NCBI GenBank assembly: GCA_013368315.1
Contig: JAACJM010000145.1
Span: 147,524 to 211,523, forward strand
DNA length: 64,000 bases
From: Tetrapyrgos nigripes
Lineage: Eukaryota > Basidiomycota > Agaricomycetes > Agaricales > Campanellaceae
Reading direction: 5' to 3'
Shown here: piece by piece, positions 45,493 to 56,102 of the stretch
Layout: every line of letters begins with the position of its first letter
Numbering within the stretch: the first letter of the stretch is position 1
Translations under genes and position numbers: made by a program
The notes under the pieces: generated by a model
Databases searched by the model: none
The model's input: only the letters and a program-made list of their open reading frames with translations
Told to the model about the DNA's origin: nothing

Positions 45493-46928
45493 AATAGGCT
45501 GGCTAGTGGATAATGCTAATAGCTTCGAAGATCGAAGCTAACAACACCAAAAACACACAAATACCAATCCTGCTATATAATGTGAGGTGATCCAAAGTGG
45601 CAGAACACTCGTATAACTTGTGTAACTTAAAGGTAAATGGCTCTAGAACCGATTGGGGAACAATAGGGGGTTCAACAATAACAATGGTCACAATTGACAG
45701 TCTTCTTGACTTCGAGATAAACACAATAAGAGGCCAATTGCCTAGATCTTCAATAACACAATGAGGCCAATATGCCTAAGTTCAATAAACACAATATGGG
45801 GCCAATATGCCAATGCAATCACAACAATCTTTGTCTTAGGGTGAACTAATGTTCGAGTCTTTAAAGTTTTGGATTTTTGTAGAAATTCCTATTGATATAA
45901 AGCTGGCCTGGGCAAGCGAGAGACCTAATCTTCTCTCGAGAGTTATCCAGAATCCGCAGCAATACACATGAGTACTAATCTGTTTTCTAGCTATGAGTAC
46001 TTCGTCCTTTTATACTCTAGAGGTCCTAGAACTGTACAGTAGCTAATATTATTTAAAGTCCGCAATATTATATAGTGAAACACGAGAGATTGAATGAAAG
46101 TAACTAAGGAGAGAGATACGCAAACAGTATTTACATGAATCGTCCAATCAGAATATGTACAGAGTCCTCATGAGAGGGCCAGGGTATATGTAGCACATGC
46201 TAGCTTCTTGGTAATGGAGGTCTAGAGCAGTACTCGTACCGGTAACCTCATTGGGTATCACATGCAAACCTCTTCCAATGCTCGCGAGCGGTCTTTCATA
46301 GGTTCCGATATCTCCATCCCTACTAGAGTCCTCTAGAGGGCCTCAGTAAGTCTCTAGATCTGTCGGAACTATCTTCTTTGGTGTCTTTAGGAGGGGAGAG
46401 GTAGATCTTGATCATTTGGCAACATCACAACGATCTTAGCTTTAGTTTGAGTAGATCTAGCCAGGTTCACGAACTATCGGAACGTCTCTGGGATACTTCG
46501 CGAAGGCACCTATCCGAGCTTTCTCCTTGTTATCATTCATCTCCTTTAGTCTCGTATCTTATCTTTTTGAGTATATGTCACGTTGGTAATCTCATGGATC
46601 GTGAAATAGAGGTAACGCGTACTTATACTGCTCGCAAGGTAGCTACTCATGACAAGTGCCTTGGGTATGTACGTATAAATGTATACGAGCAGTCTAGTAC
46701 TCGAACATCGAACTTAGTAGCTTGAGGGACTTATGTACCATCCTCTCGAGGCTACTTATCCTTATTTCGTATTGCGCTTGCAAACATTCCCTCTAGTATC
46801 ACTTTAACTGATAGTTCGGGCTCGCTTCAGTTCTTATTCCCTAGTAATAACAGACACATTGTGTCTGTATACTTGAATATATATATGCAATTCGACTAGT
46901 GATAATCGAATTTTCGATAGGCGTATCA
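45493..46928. mobile_element. 1.44-kb insertion in HET5 with 5-bp target duplication
   Basis: The direct repeat ACGCT flanks it (45488-45492 and 46929-46933), and HET5 homology continues on both sides. It is AT-rich and non-coding. On the minus strand it opens TGATACGCC and has a promoter-like GAGTATAAAAGGACG near 46015, which fits a solo LTR, but the other end reads CCTATT rather than CA. GGCCAATATGCC-type words repeat at 45730-45810. Confidence 0.55.
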
Positions 46929-47385
46929 ACGCTATATGACAAAAAGCTCTCGAGAGGACTGTTGGCGAGGTCTCTTGCCGAGTTTGGGATGTCTGGTGAA
47001 GTGAAGGCTTCCAAAGCAGATGACATTGGGGACACATCATTTTTGTTTGGCAACAATGGCCTGCAGATCCATCTCCCTCTTGTACCCATTGAACCAGTCT
47101 CTGTTGTCGTCTCCGAGACTGCAAAGACTCAGAGACCGTCATATCTTGTCAGCACCATATTTTCTGCATCTCTACACTGCTGTTCTGATTGGGGTCCCAA
47201 GACATGTTTTGCAGTCTATCTGCAGAAGGTTGCCGGGGAGTGATATGTCTGCTGCTGGCCAGACAAGCATCACAGCAACCTGATATATGCCAGGTGGTCG
47301 TAAAAGAGAATAGCATTCCTTGCAAGGTCAAGAATGATCGTAAAGTTACTTGTCTATCCATCCGAAATACTACACCCGGCGTCTA

Positions 47386-48006
47386 TGCTTCCGTACATCT
47401 TTCTGATCGCATCCGATTCTTTTCCGAACTTCTCTTTCTTTTATTTCGAACTTCATTCCCTTCCATCCTGAACATGTTCCGATCATTCATTTCCGATTTC
47501 ATATCTGAGCTCCACTATTAATCTCCACAATGGATCCCATCCGGGAGCCCGTGATTCATTTCGGATAACTAATGGACAGCTCGTATCTAATCTCCAAACT
47601 TACTCCACTTCATCTCCAATCCGTTCCACTTGATTTCCACTTTGTTTCCACTTTGTTCTGCAGTGCTCCATCCATCTCCAATAGCACCATGTGCTTTTCC
47701 TTTACTTCTGAACCATCCCTATCTTACTCCTCTTCATTCTGATAGTTTCCGAAGTAGTACTTAAGCTAGCAACTTTGTAGTAGATAGCTTAAGTCTAAAA
47801 TTGAATTAGCTGGTCTCCTAACTTCATCTGACTTCAGACAACATAGTACCGTCTTAACGGATTCCATTCTGTGTCTTCCTTACACTTCGATCTCAGAGAC
47901 TACCAGTTCTGCCCGGATTCGTCTTTATCCTTTTCCAAAAACCCCAATAAGACCTCCGCTCGGGTGCGACATGTTTCCTAATGCTAAGATCTGCCTGGAC
48001 TTAACA
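47386..48006 (-). mobile_element. 621-bp LTR-like insertion in HET5
   Basis: On the minus strand it starts TGTTAAGTCC and ends GGAAGCA, giving TG...CA ends. It sits between HET words GGCGTCT and CAGAGACAG, with four host bases unaccounted for. I see no matching target duplication. It is non-coding and C/T-rich on the plus strand. A degenerate solo LTR is the best reading. Confidence 0.5.
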
Positions 48007-48924
48007 CAGAGACAGTTACTTTGATTATCAAACGTCAACGATCTCTGATCCTGATGAAGATGAGGAGGCGCAGGGCATCAAGGAGACATTGGTCAAGATT
48101 AATTGGTCCAAGGTTAATATCAGTTGGAGGACCCAGCCGTTAGCATGTCTGAAATATTGATGCTTGAAGTCTGACGGAATCTTTCACATTGACCTGGGCT
48201 TCAATTGCACTGACGGCTCTCTTCGCTTTGCCTTGAGGCGGTGGCACTTTGGCCCGATAAAATGGAGTGATGACTCATGCTGGGATTGGATGGAGTGGCA
48301 CCTTGCAGGTGCTGGACTTGTATCCGTCACCTACCACATGACAGGCAACCAGACACTCAGGATATTCAAAGTCCAGTATGTGGCCCCAGATAAAGCAAAG
48401 ACTTCATCTATATCCAGACCACTTGAACCCTTCAGGTTGGGTTTCATAGTTCCATCCATGATTCAGGAGTCCAAAAATTTGATGAGGACACACAAGGCAA
48501 AGGTATTCCAACTTGCAAATGTCTTCCCGCCAGACATCTTTGGCAAGGAGCACACAGATCAGACCTATGTGGATATGTCTGCCCTTAGGAAAAGGGAGCG
48601 GTTCCGTGTCCTCACCTACACTGCACCCCCTAACACTTTTCCCAGGGACACAACTCCGATACGTGCTTATGTGGTAATTGGTTTCCATGAACCCACAGCG
48701 TGGATGGACATTGTCGTTTCTACTGACTCTCCCAAAGAAGTTCGGAAGTCTTATTGTGATTCAGCTTGGAGAGCATCAACTTGAATCCAGTGTACCCCAG
48801 ATGCCATGCTGGATCTATTAGCTCGACAGACTGCGCAGTCTCTCAAATGGCCAAAATTTAATGTGAAGAAACGGAACAGTCTTCAACTGGGGTCTCATGT
48901 TCTCTCTGTAAACTACTTCACCTA

Positions 48925-50294
48925 GCAGTATTAATTTATTCATTTGATCTGTTGAAGCCTCTACACCTCATAGCCATGGGTTTATGGTCCAATGTCTTGG
49001 GTACTTCAGCCCGAAAATTCACTGCAGAGAAAGAAAGAAAAAAAAGAAAAAGAGAGAGCTCAGGAAATCTTTGCGCGCTCCGCAGCATGAGTAAGTATGA
49101 TAGCCCCTATTCACAGGGCATCATAGTTGTCAAGTAGTCTCTTTTTTAAAATTTGTAGATGTTTGTGAGTAAGATTCTCTTGTGAGTATACAATCTAGTG
49201 GTGAAATACAGAATACATTTTCCCCATAAATAGTGGGCCTTTGGGGCTAAATTTTTTCAATGCTGAAGTGCTGAAGCTTGAGCCCAGATTAATCCAAGAG
49301 GTGTGCAGATGGTTATGACCAGACCGGACATTCCTTTTGGGTCATAAGGGTCAGCCAGACACCCCCCCTCCCCCTGTCCTTCCTTAAATGGAAGGTGATA
49401 AGATAAATTTTACTTACAAATCATCAAATTAAGTCAAATTTTCCTTCAGGCTGCCTCATATACAGCCCAATAGTTTGCAGACACTGTAGAATACTAGGTA
49501 GCATCCATTTTAAAGAGGTGGCAAAATATTTTCTTGAAAGATTCGTGATGTGAGAGTACTGATGACATCACTAACTGTGAGAACTATATACCATTTCAGT
49601 GTCATTCCACCTTGAGAAGGCATTTCAGGCTGATTTCAGACAAGTCTTTTACCCTCAAAGGCTGAGAAAGTGTATTTTTGATACCTTCAAGCTAGAATCC
49701 CTCCATGAAATGGGTCTAGACATCCTCTAGGACATGAGGTACTTTTCAGTCATAAGCTCAGCCCAGACCCCCCCTCCCCCCCCAAGTTCTGGTCTTGGGT
49801 AGACCATCTGCACACCTCTTGGATTAATCATCCATTTCCCCATCCTAGTTGCATCCTGGCCTCATAATTTCACTCTTTTGCAAATCTCGCATGACCAGAC
49901 CCTCAGAAGTTAGTTATCTATAACTCATGGATCTCCAGTCACATAAGAGTTCTAATGTTGAACTTACAGTAGGGAGTTTTCGGAATCTGCGGCCTTTTTA
50001 CAAAAACGGTTATTTCATTGTTATTTCAATTGTAAACGCTGTCTCCAGCTCAAACAAATATTGGTCAGTCTCATAGAACCTACACTATCTTTATTTAAGT
50101 ATTTTATGGACAACGAAAGCGGGGGACTGTAGGTACTGAGCCCATGGCAGTCAACATGGCAGTCAACAATGGCGTGGGAACGTGCATGGCAGAGCCCCCG
50201 TTGGTTTTTGATTTCATCCCTAGGTGACTCTCTTCGATCGCAATTTCATTACCGACCCTCACAGTTGGCCATTTCTTAGATCTACAACACCATC
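48925..50294. other. HET5-HET6 intergenic region
   Basis: It opens with the HET 3'-flank motif (CATTTGATCTGTTGAAGCCTC), then a purine run near 49028-49055. An hAT-type MITE is listed separately. No gene is seen. Homology to HET promoters begins only at 50201 (TTGGTTTTTGATTTCATCC), so the upstream promoter block is absent. The 5'-UTR intron would be 50224-50279, with donor GTGACT instead of GTGAGT. Confidence 0.6.
49295..49821. mobile_element. hAT-type MITE
   Basis: Terminal inverted repeats are CAAGAGGTGTGCAGATGG at the left and its exact complement at the right, flanked by the 8-bp direct repeat GATTAATC (49287-49294 and 49822-49829). The 527-bp interior has no coding capacity. It holds runs of C near 49364 and 49771. 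TIR style and duplication length point to hAT. Confidence 0.88.
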
Positions 50295-52475
50295 ATGCGT
50301 CTTTTGAACACCCATTCTTTGAAGCTCAAGAGCTTTTTCGGCGACGACATCCCTCCATACGCGATTCTTTCTCATACTTGGGGCAAGACTGAGGATGAGG
50401 TCACATTTCAGGATATGATGGCGGAGGGTCGTTCAGTTGCGAAGGGCAAAGCAGGCTACAAGAAGATTCGGAGGGCTTGTCAGTACGCGCAGAAGTACAT
50501 GTTTAAATGGATCTGGATTGACTCATGCTGCATCAACAAGGAGAGCAGCGCCGAGCTCTCTGAAGCGCTCAACTCGATGTACGCCCATTACGAGGATGCC
50601 CAAGTCTGCTACGTCTATCTGGAGGATGCCGTTTGCAGCGAAGATATCAGGGACGCAGGATCAGAATTCAGGCATTGCAAGTGGTTCACGAGGGGTTGGA
50701 CGTTACAGGAACTATTGGCACCGTCCTATGTCGTCTTTCTTGACCAGGACTGGAAGATGATTGGGACGAGATATAGTTTGGCAGACGTCATCTCTGCCAT
50801 CACTTCCATTCCGGTATCCGTCTTTAGAGATGGGGATTTTGACAAGTTCAGCGTAGCTCAGAAGATGTCGTGGGCTGCTCCGAGGCAGACAACACGACCG
50901 GAGGACATGGCATACTGCCTCTTGGGGATCTTCAGAGTCAGCATGTCGCCTATCTATGGTGAAGGTGGTGCGAGGGCATTTATGCGACTTCAGCAGGAGA
51001 TCATCAACATCTCCGATGATCGCAGCATATTCGCCTGGGTCGCACCATATGGCGAAAACGGGCCGAGAGGACTGTTGGCGAGGTCTCCTGCCGAGTTTAG
51101 GATCTCTGGTGAAGTGAAGGCTTCCGAAGCAGACGACATTGGGGACGCGTCATTTTTGTTTGGCAACAACGGCCTGCGGATCCATCTCCCTCTTGTACCC
51201 ATCGAACCAGTCTCTGTTGTCGTCTCCGAGACTGCAAATACTCAGAGACCGTCATATCCTGTCGGCACCATATTTTCTGCACCTCTACACTGCTGTTCCG
51301 AGCGGGGTCCCGAGACATGTTTTGCAGTCTATCTGCAGAAGGTTGCCGGGGAGCGATACGTCCGCTGCCGGCCAGACGAGCTGGCGATCATTCCTGGTGG
51401 GTCACAGCAACCTGACATATGCCAGGTGGTCGTGAAAGAGAATGCCGGCATTCCTCGCAAGGTCAAGAATGATCTTAATGTCACTTGTTTATCCATCCGA
51501 AATACTACACCCGGCGTCTTCCTCAGAGACAGTCACCTTGAAACTGGAATGTCAATGATCCCTGATCCTCATGAAGACAAGGAGGTGCAGGGCATGAAGG
51601 AGACGTCGGTCAAGATTAATTATTGGCCCGGGGTTAATATCGGTTGGGGGACCTGGCCGGTTGCACGTCTGAAATATCAATGTTTGATGTCTGACGATTT
51701 CTTTCACGTTGACCTGGGCTTCAATTGCACTGACGGCTCTCTTCGCTTTGCCTTGAGGCAGTGGCACTTTGGCCCGCTAACATGGAGTGATGACTCATGC
51801 TGGGATTGGATGGAGTGGCACCTTGAGGATGCAGGACTTGTATCCATCACCTACCACATGACAGGCGACCAGACACTCAGGATATTTGAACTCCGGTATG
51901 TGGCCCCGAATAAAGCAAAGGCTTCATCTATATCCGGACCACTTGAACCCTTCAGGTTGGGTTTCATGGTTCCATCCATGATTCGGGAGAAAGTCGAGTC
52001 CAACTTTCTTGGGAAGACATACAAGTCACAAGTATTCCAACTCGCAAATGTCTTCCCGCCGGACTTCTTTGGCAAGGAGCACACAGACCAGACCTATGTG
52101 GATATGTCTGCCCTCTGGAAAAGGGAGCGGTTCCGTGTCCTCACCTACACTGCACCCTCTAACACTTATCCTAGGGGCACAACTCGTGCTTATGTGGTAA
52201 TTGGTTTCCATGAATCCACAGCGTGGATGGACATTGTTGTTTCTACCGACTCTCCCGAAGAAGTTTGGAAGTCTTATTGTGATTCAGGTTGGAGAGCACC
52301 GACTCGAATCCAGTGTAGCCCGGACGCCACGCTGGATCTATTACCTCGACTGGACAAGTGGTCGATCAAATGGCCAAAACTTACTGGCAATGTGAAGGAA
52401 CGGAGCAGTCTTCAACTGGGGTCTCATGTTCTATCTGTAAACCACTTCATTGCCCGATATGATTTATTAATTTGA
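50295..52475 (+). CDS. HET-domain protein, copy 6 (intact ORF)
   Basis: One exon of 726 codons with all three HET blocks (PPYAILSHTWGKTEDEV; WIWIDSCCINKESSAELSEA; WFTRGWTLQELLAPS) and the conserved C-terminal region (FRLGFMVPSMIREKVESNF, ending LGSHVLSVNHF). A few residues differ from all sister copies in the first HET block region (KIRRACQYAQ; MFKWIWIDS). The coding sequence is sound, but sequence upstream of 50201 is unrelated to other HET promoters, so expression is doubtful. Function is inferred from the domain only. Confidence 0.92.
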   Translation: MRLLNTHSLKLKSFFGDDIPPYAILSHTWGKTEDEVTFQDMMAEGRSVAKGKAGYKKIRRACQYAQKYMFKWIWIDSCCINKESSAELSEALNSMYAHYEDAQVCYVYLEDAVCSEDIRDAGSEFRHCKWFTRGWTLQELLAPSYVVFLDQDWKMIGTRYSLADVISAITSIPVSVFRDGDFDKFSVAQKMSWAAPRQTTRPEDMAYCLLGIFRVSMSPIYGEGGARAFMRLQQEIINISDDRSIFAWVAPYGENGPRGLLARSPAEFRISGEVKASEADDIGDASFLFGNNGLRIHLPLVPIEPVSVVVSETANTQRPSYPVGTIFSAPLHCCSERGPETCFAVYLQKVAGERYVRCRPDELAIIPGGSQQPDICQVVVKENAGIPRKVKNDLNVTCLSIRNTTPGVFLRDSHLETGMSMIPDPHEDKEVQGMKETSVKINYWPGVNIGWGTWPVARLKYQCLMSDDFFHVDLGFNCTDGSLRFALRQWHFGPLTWSDDSCWDWMEWHLEDAGLVSITYHMTGDQTLRIFELRYVAPNKAKASSISGPLEPFRLGFMVPSMIREKVESNFLGKTYKSQVFQLANVFPPDFFGKEHTDQTYVDMSALWKRERFRVLTYTAPSNTYPRGTTRAYVVIGFHESTAWMDIVVSTDSPEEVWKSYCDSGWRAPTRIQCSPDATLDLLPRLDKWSIKWPKLTGNVKERSSLQLGSHVLSVNHFIARYDLLI

Positions 52476-53439
52476 TCATTTGATCTGTTGAAGCCTCTAC
52501 ACCCCATGGCCATGACCCCTCGAATTTTCGAGTGCATGGATAGGGTAGCCATACGCCCTGTTTATTCTGACGACGCAGTACCGTTGCTACATTGATCATT
52601 GGTTGTTCATTGGAATCCGCATGTACGTATTTGATCTCGGCACACCTATGTACGCGAAATTTTCCCTTTTTTTCTTGATGACACAAAAAGGCAAAAACGA
52701 TGAAAGTATGAACAATTGAACATGAATTCGAAAAGAGTCGCGATAAGCTTAAGCAAGAACTAAAGAAAAACCCATATTATTGTAGTAAAACAATCGGCCT
52801 GAAACGCCGATAACGGTAAGGTCAATGGCAAGTACGTACTAGCTATAGTTGTACGACTACGAGCAGGTAGGTAGTCAAAGTAAGAAACCACGACTCTGAC
52901 TCTACGGATCCCTAACTAGGCCTTTGTCGTCCTTCGTCCTCCCGAGATAACCTGTTCCACTTCCTCTCCAAATTCGTGCCCAGCAAAAAAGAAAAGAAAA
53001 GAAAACCTAGAAGAGAAGAGTCGACGTCGACGTCGTGTCCAGCACAGCGGCCGTGGCTGCGAGGGTGGGTAAAGGGATAAGATATAAGATAGGATAGGGG
53101 GATGATGAGGGATGGGTACTGATACAGATCTGGGATGAAATCGAGTGGAATGGAATGAAAAATGATAAGAAAGTTCAGAAACGTGAACAGGATGGAAATA
53201 TCCCCAGCCCGGCCGACTTGCAATACGACACGACACGACACGACATAACGATGGGATACGGATAAGGATAAGGAAACGATACGATACGGTGGGTCAGAGA
53301 TATACAGAAAGGACGAGCGACAAATGACGAGTCCGAGTCCAAGTGCGAGTCAAAAACTATGACGGTGACAGTGACATGATAGCAGAAAAGAACGACAGAA
53401 AATCCAAGAATCCAACCGACTGACCGGGGACCCAGCCAC
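52476..53439. other. Tail-to-tail region, HET6 and aspartic protease 1
   Basis: The first 150 bp is the conserved HET 3' flank (GAAGCCTCTACACCC...CGACGCAGTACCGTTG). Poly-A-like runs occur near 52985, and a short (ACGAC)n microsatellite lies near 53225-53245. No gene is supported; open frames on either strand look like shadows of simple sequence. Confidence 0.5.
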
Positions 53440-55792
53440 TTAGACATGATGGCCCTGACCATGCTGTGGACTATACCCAGGACTCTGGGTATGATAACTC
53501 GCAGTCGGAGGTTGGGGTTCGTACCCATACCCAGGACTATCGTATCCAGGTCCATACCCCGAGTTGAGATGATCTTGTTGTCCATGACCATAAGCACCAT
53601 GTCCCGTAACTCCTCCTGCACCAGCACCATAGCTCGCATAGCTATCCCTCGCACCACCAGTACTATAACTATCCCTCACATCATGAGAGGAATGCATCGG
53701 TGAAGGCGGATACCCATATCCAGCCCCATACCCAAATTCCTTCCCATACGAAGGCGAAGCAGACGGGGTGTCCGTCAACGTCTGTACAGACATCACAGAC
53801 GAACTGGCATTTCCGTTGTCGTATCTGAAACCTGGACCACCGTGTCCGGAAGTAGTGTTGGGGTCATGAAGCTGAAGGTAACTCTGATGGGAACCAGCAC
53901 CGTTCCCAGTTCCCGAGCCTCCTCCAAATCCTTTCATCGCCATTCCAATCGAAGAAGTCACCTTATGCCCAAACTCTTTACCACCATCTCCCATACTCAT
54001 ACCCCTAGTCCCAGTCACACCCTTCCCTCCCTTATTCTTATTTTTATTCCTACGACAACAACACCTCCAAATCACCAAACCCACAACAAGCAGCACGAAA
54101 ATCAAACAACCAGCAAAGATGTAGGGCCATCTACTTAGAATCATTTCTTGGTACTTTTTCTTCTTTTCTTCTGCAGAGACGGGTGAGTGCTGGAGTTGAT
54201 CAGGAGGTAACAAGTTGTATTGGGAAGAGGCGGAGGTATCTTGGCCTTCTAGACGGGCGGTGACAAAGGAGGAGTGAGCTTCATTTGGGTCGGTGAGTGG
54301 GAGGAGTGAGATATAAGGGTCGGAGGAGCCTTCGACCCAGGAGCCATAGCTCATTAGGGTGTATGCGTTTCGGACTGGAGAACATAAGGACGAAGAAAAA
54401 TTTAGAACAGGTGAAGCTTTTTTTAGAAAGGAATAAATACTGACGGAAACTCATGCCCATAATCATATCATAATTCCCCAACAAACTAAACGCGCTCGTT
54501 ATAGGCTGGAACGAGCCTATGCAGATGTGATTCCCATTGTCGTCGTGTAACCCAAAGTTGTCGTCGACGGTGTCGAGAGGGTGGACAGGGTAATTGACAC
54601 CGCCAAAGTTGAAAGAAATGTTGAGCATTTGACCGCATGGAACTGTCCACCATTCATTTTTGGAATCGTAAACGGCGCCTTGGACACGGCCATAGATGGC
54701 ATCGGAGACATCGCGAGGGACTTGGCTGGAGAGAGAGTTAAATATAGGTTTTGATTGAGTTGGAGGACAAACCCCACCTAAACGTAAATCCCGAATCAAA
54801 CACAGCAACGAGCTGCCCATCCGGAGCCTTTGGCACAATCGAGTCCACGTTAATGACATTTCCATCTGGTCCAATAATCCCGTTATTCTTATCCGTCAGT
54901 GCTTGCCAATGCTGTTCCGACTTTAGCAGCCTATGCACAGTTTCGAGATCCAACTTGGGCATCTGAGAGATATTTTGATACTGGTTTAATACTTCATTGA
55001 TGGTGAGCTGGCCTGTTTGAAGAGGAGGGGCTGAGGGGTCGCCATTTCGGTTGAGGAAAAAGGTGATGTAGTTTTCATTGGAAGAGGATTTCTGAAAGAT
55101 GTGGTAGAGGACGGAATTGCCATCTGCGTCGTCGTCGAGTTTGTCAAGGATTTGACTACCTGCGTTGGGACCGAGACCCATGAGACCATCGTAGCCTTGG
55201 TCATGGATGTTGGAAGAGAACGAGGAAGCATCTGTTACGAGTACTGTTACAAAAGGTGAATAGGGATGTCTGTGCAAAAATAGAGGTAAATGAAACGCAC
55301 GAAACGCCTGGTTGTCTATCGTGTAACCGTCGAATTGCACACTTGCGGAATGGATGTTACCTGTGATACATGGGTTCGTACTGGGCGTTCGAGTAGTATA
55401 AGAGAAGAATACAAACCGCCGGCAGCGCCAATAGCGTAGTTGAGAGTGAGGCCTTTACCCAAGTCATTTGAGGTAGGTTGGGTTTGAGGAAAGTTGGCCC
55501 ATAGGTCGGAACTAGATGGACAGTTCCGGTCAACGAATTGGAACCGCAAAACAAGGATGTGTATATACCTTCCGGTATCGATAATGACTCTGGCTACCTG
55601 ACCACCGATAGTGACATTGGCGATGTATTGGGCATTGCCTTGGTTGGTGAGATTGAGGGAATCCCGACGGACGAGAGAATTTGAGGAGAGATGAGGAGTG
55701 TGGACTTCAAAAGGGATTTTGATAGCAGACGAAAAATGAAGGAAAGAGTCGAAGACAGCTAGTAATAACGAGAGTGGAATGAACGAGCGCAT
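53440..55792 (-). CDS. Membrane-anchored pepsin-like aspartic protease 1
   Basis: Six exons (55569-55792, 55417-55511, 55301-55360, 54778-55243, 54445-54725, 53440-54374) encode 686 residues. A signal peptide (MRSFIPLSLLLAVFDSFLHF) is followed by the A1 peptidase domain. The first catalytic Asp (about 72) lies in IIDTGSSDLW, assembled across intron 1; the second (about 276) lies in AVFDSGFTFS. A membrane span (YIFAGCLIFVLLVVGLVIW, about 460-478) leads to RCCCRR, a likely palmitoylation site. The 200-residue cytosolic tail is rich in Gly, Tyr and Ser. The protease faces the secretory lumen or cell wall, like yapsins but with a TM instead of a GPI anchor. It is divergent from protease 2. Confidence 0.93.
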
Positions 55793-56102
55793 GTAGAGAA
55801 TGAGCGTAACTAAGAAAGGAGCCTAGAATTTCAAATCTGTTTGAATTTCAGTGAAATTGTCACTACACTTTCTTAAATTTCTTTCAATTTCTAGTCAACC
55901 TACTAACGATCTACTTTGGACAGAAATGGTAGTCATCCAGTACTGCTACACTGAAAATAGATTGTAGGTAGGCAGCACTGCACTGAGCAGTACTGAAGAG
56001 GCACCGCATTGTAATTTGTACATGACGGAGACGCTCATATACAGTCAGGACTAGTCGGTAAATTTCTTCCTTTCTTTACTCCACTCCTCCTTCTCCTCCC
56101 TC
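55793..56102. promoter_or_regulatory. Bidirectional promoter of the aspartic protease pair
   Basis: Only 310 bp separate the two start codons. The region contains a TTTGAATTTCAGTGAAATT-type imperfect palindrome near 55835-55855 and AT-rich blocks, but no unambiguous TATA box. Co-regulation is an inference from the spacing. Confidence 0.5.

Larger units (their letters stand above)
45423..48924 (+). pseudogene. HET-domain gene, copy 5 (fragmented, CpG-depleted)
   Basis: The gene lacks the HET domain itself. It starts at the equivalent of AFMRLQQEIINIS (45424-45492), is cut by a 1.4-kb insertion, resumes at 46934-47385, is cut again by a 621-bp LTR-like insertion, and ends at 48007-48924. Stops and deletions are frequent, for example CGA to TGA near 47242 and loss of about 20 bp near 47268. 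Substitutions relative to sister copies are overwhelmingly CG to TG or CA. The C-terminal part remains readable as one frame at 48164-48784. It cannot encode a HET protein. Confidence 0.92.

Noticed and set aside
49020..49060. Purine tract after HET5 as a polyadenylation or LINE tail
   Set aside because: Mixed A/G run without target duplication or upstream LINE coding sequence.
53175..53657. Long open frame overlapping the aspartic protease 1 tail
   Set aside because: It overlaps the Gly/Tyr-rich last exon in another frame and runs into simple sequence; low-complexity DNA keeps several frames open.
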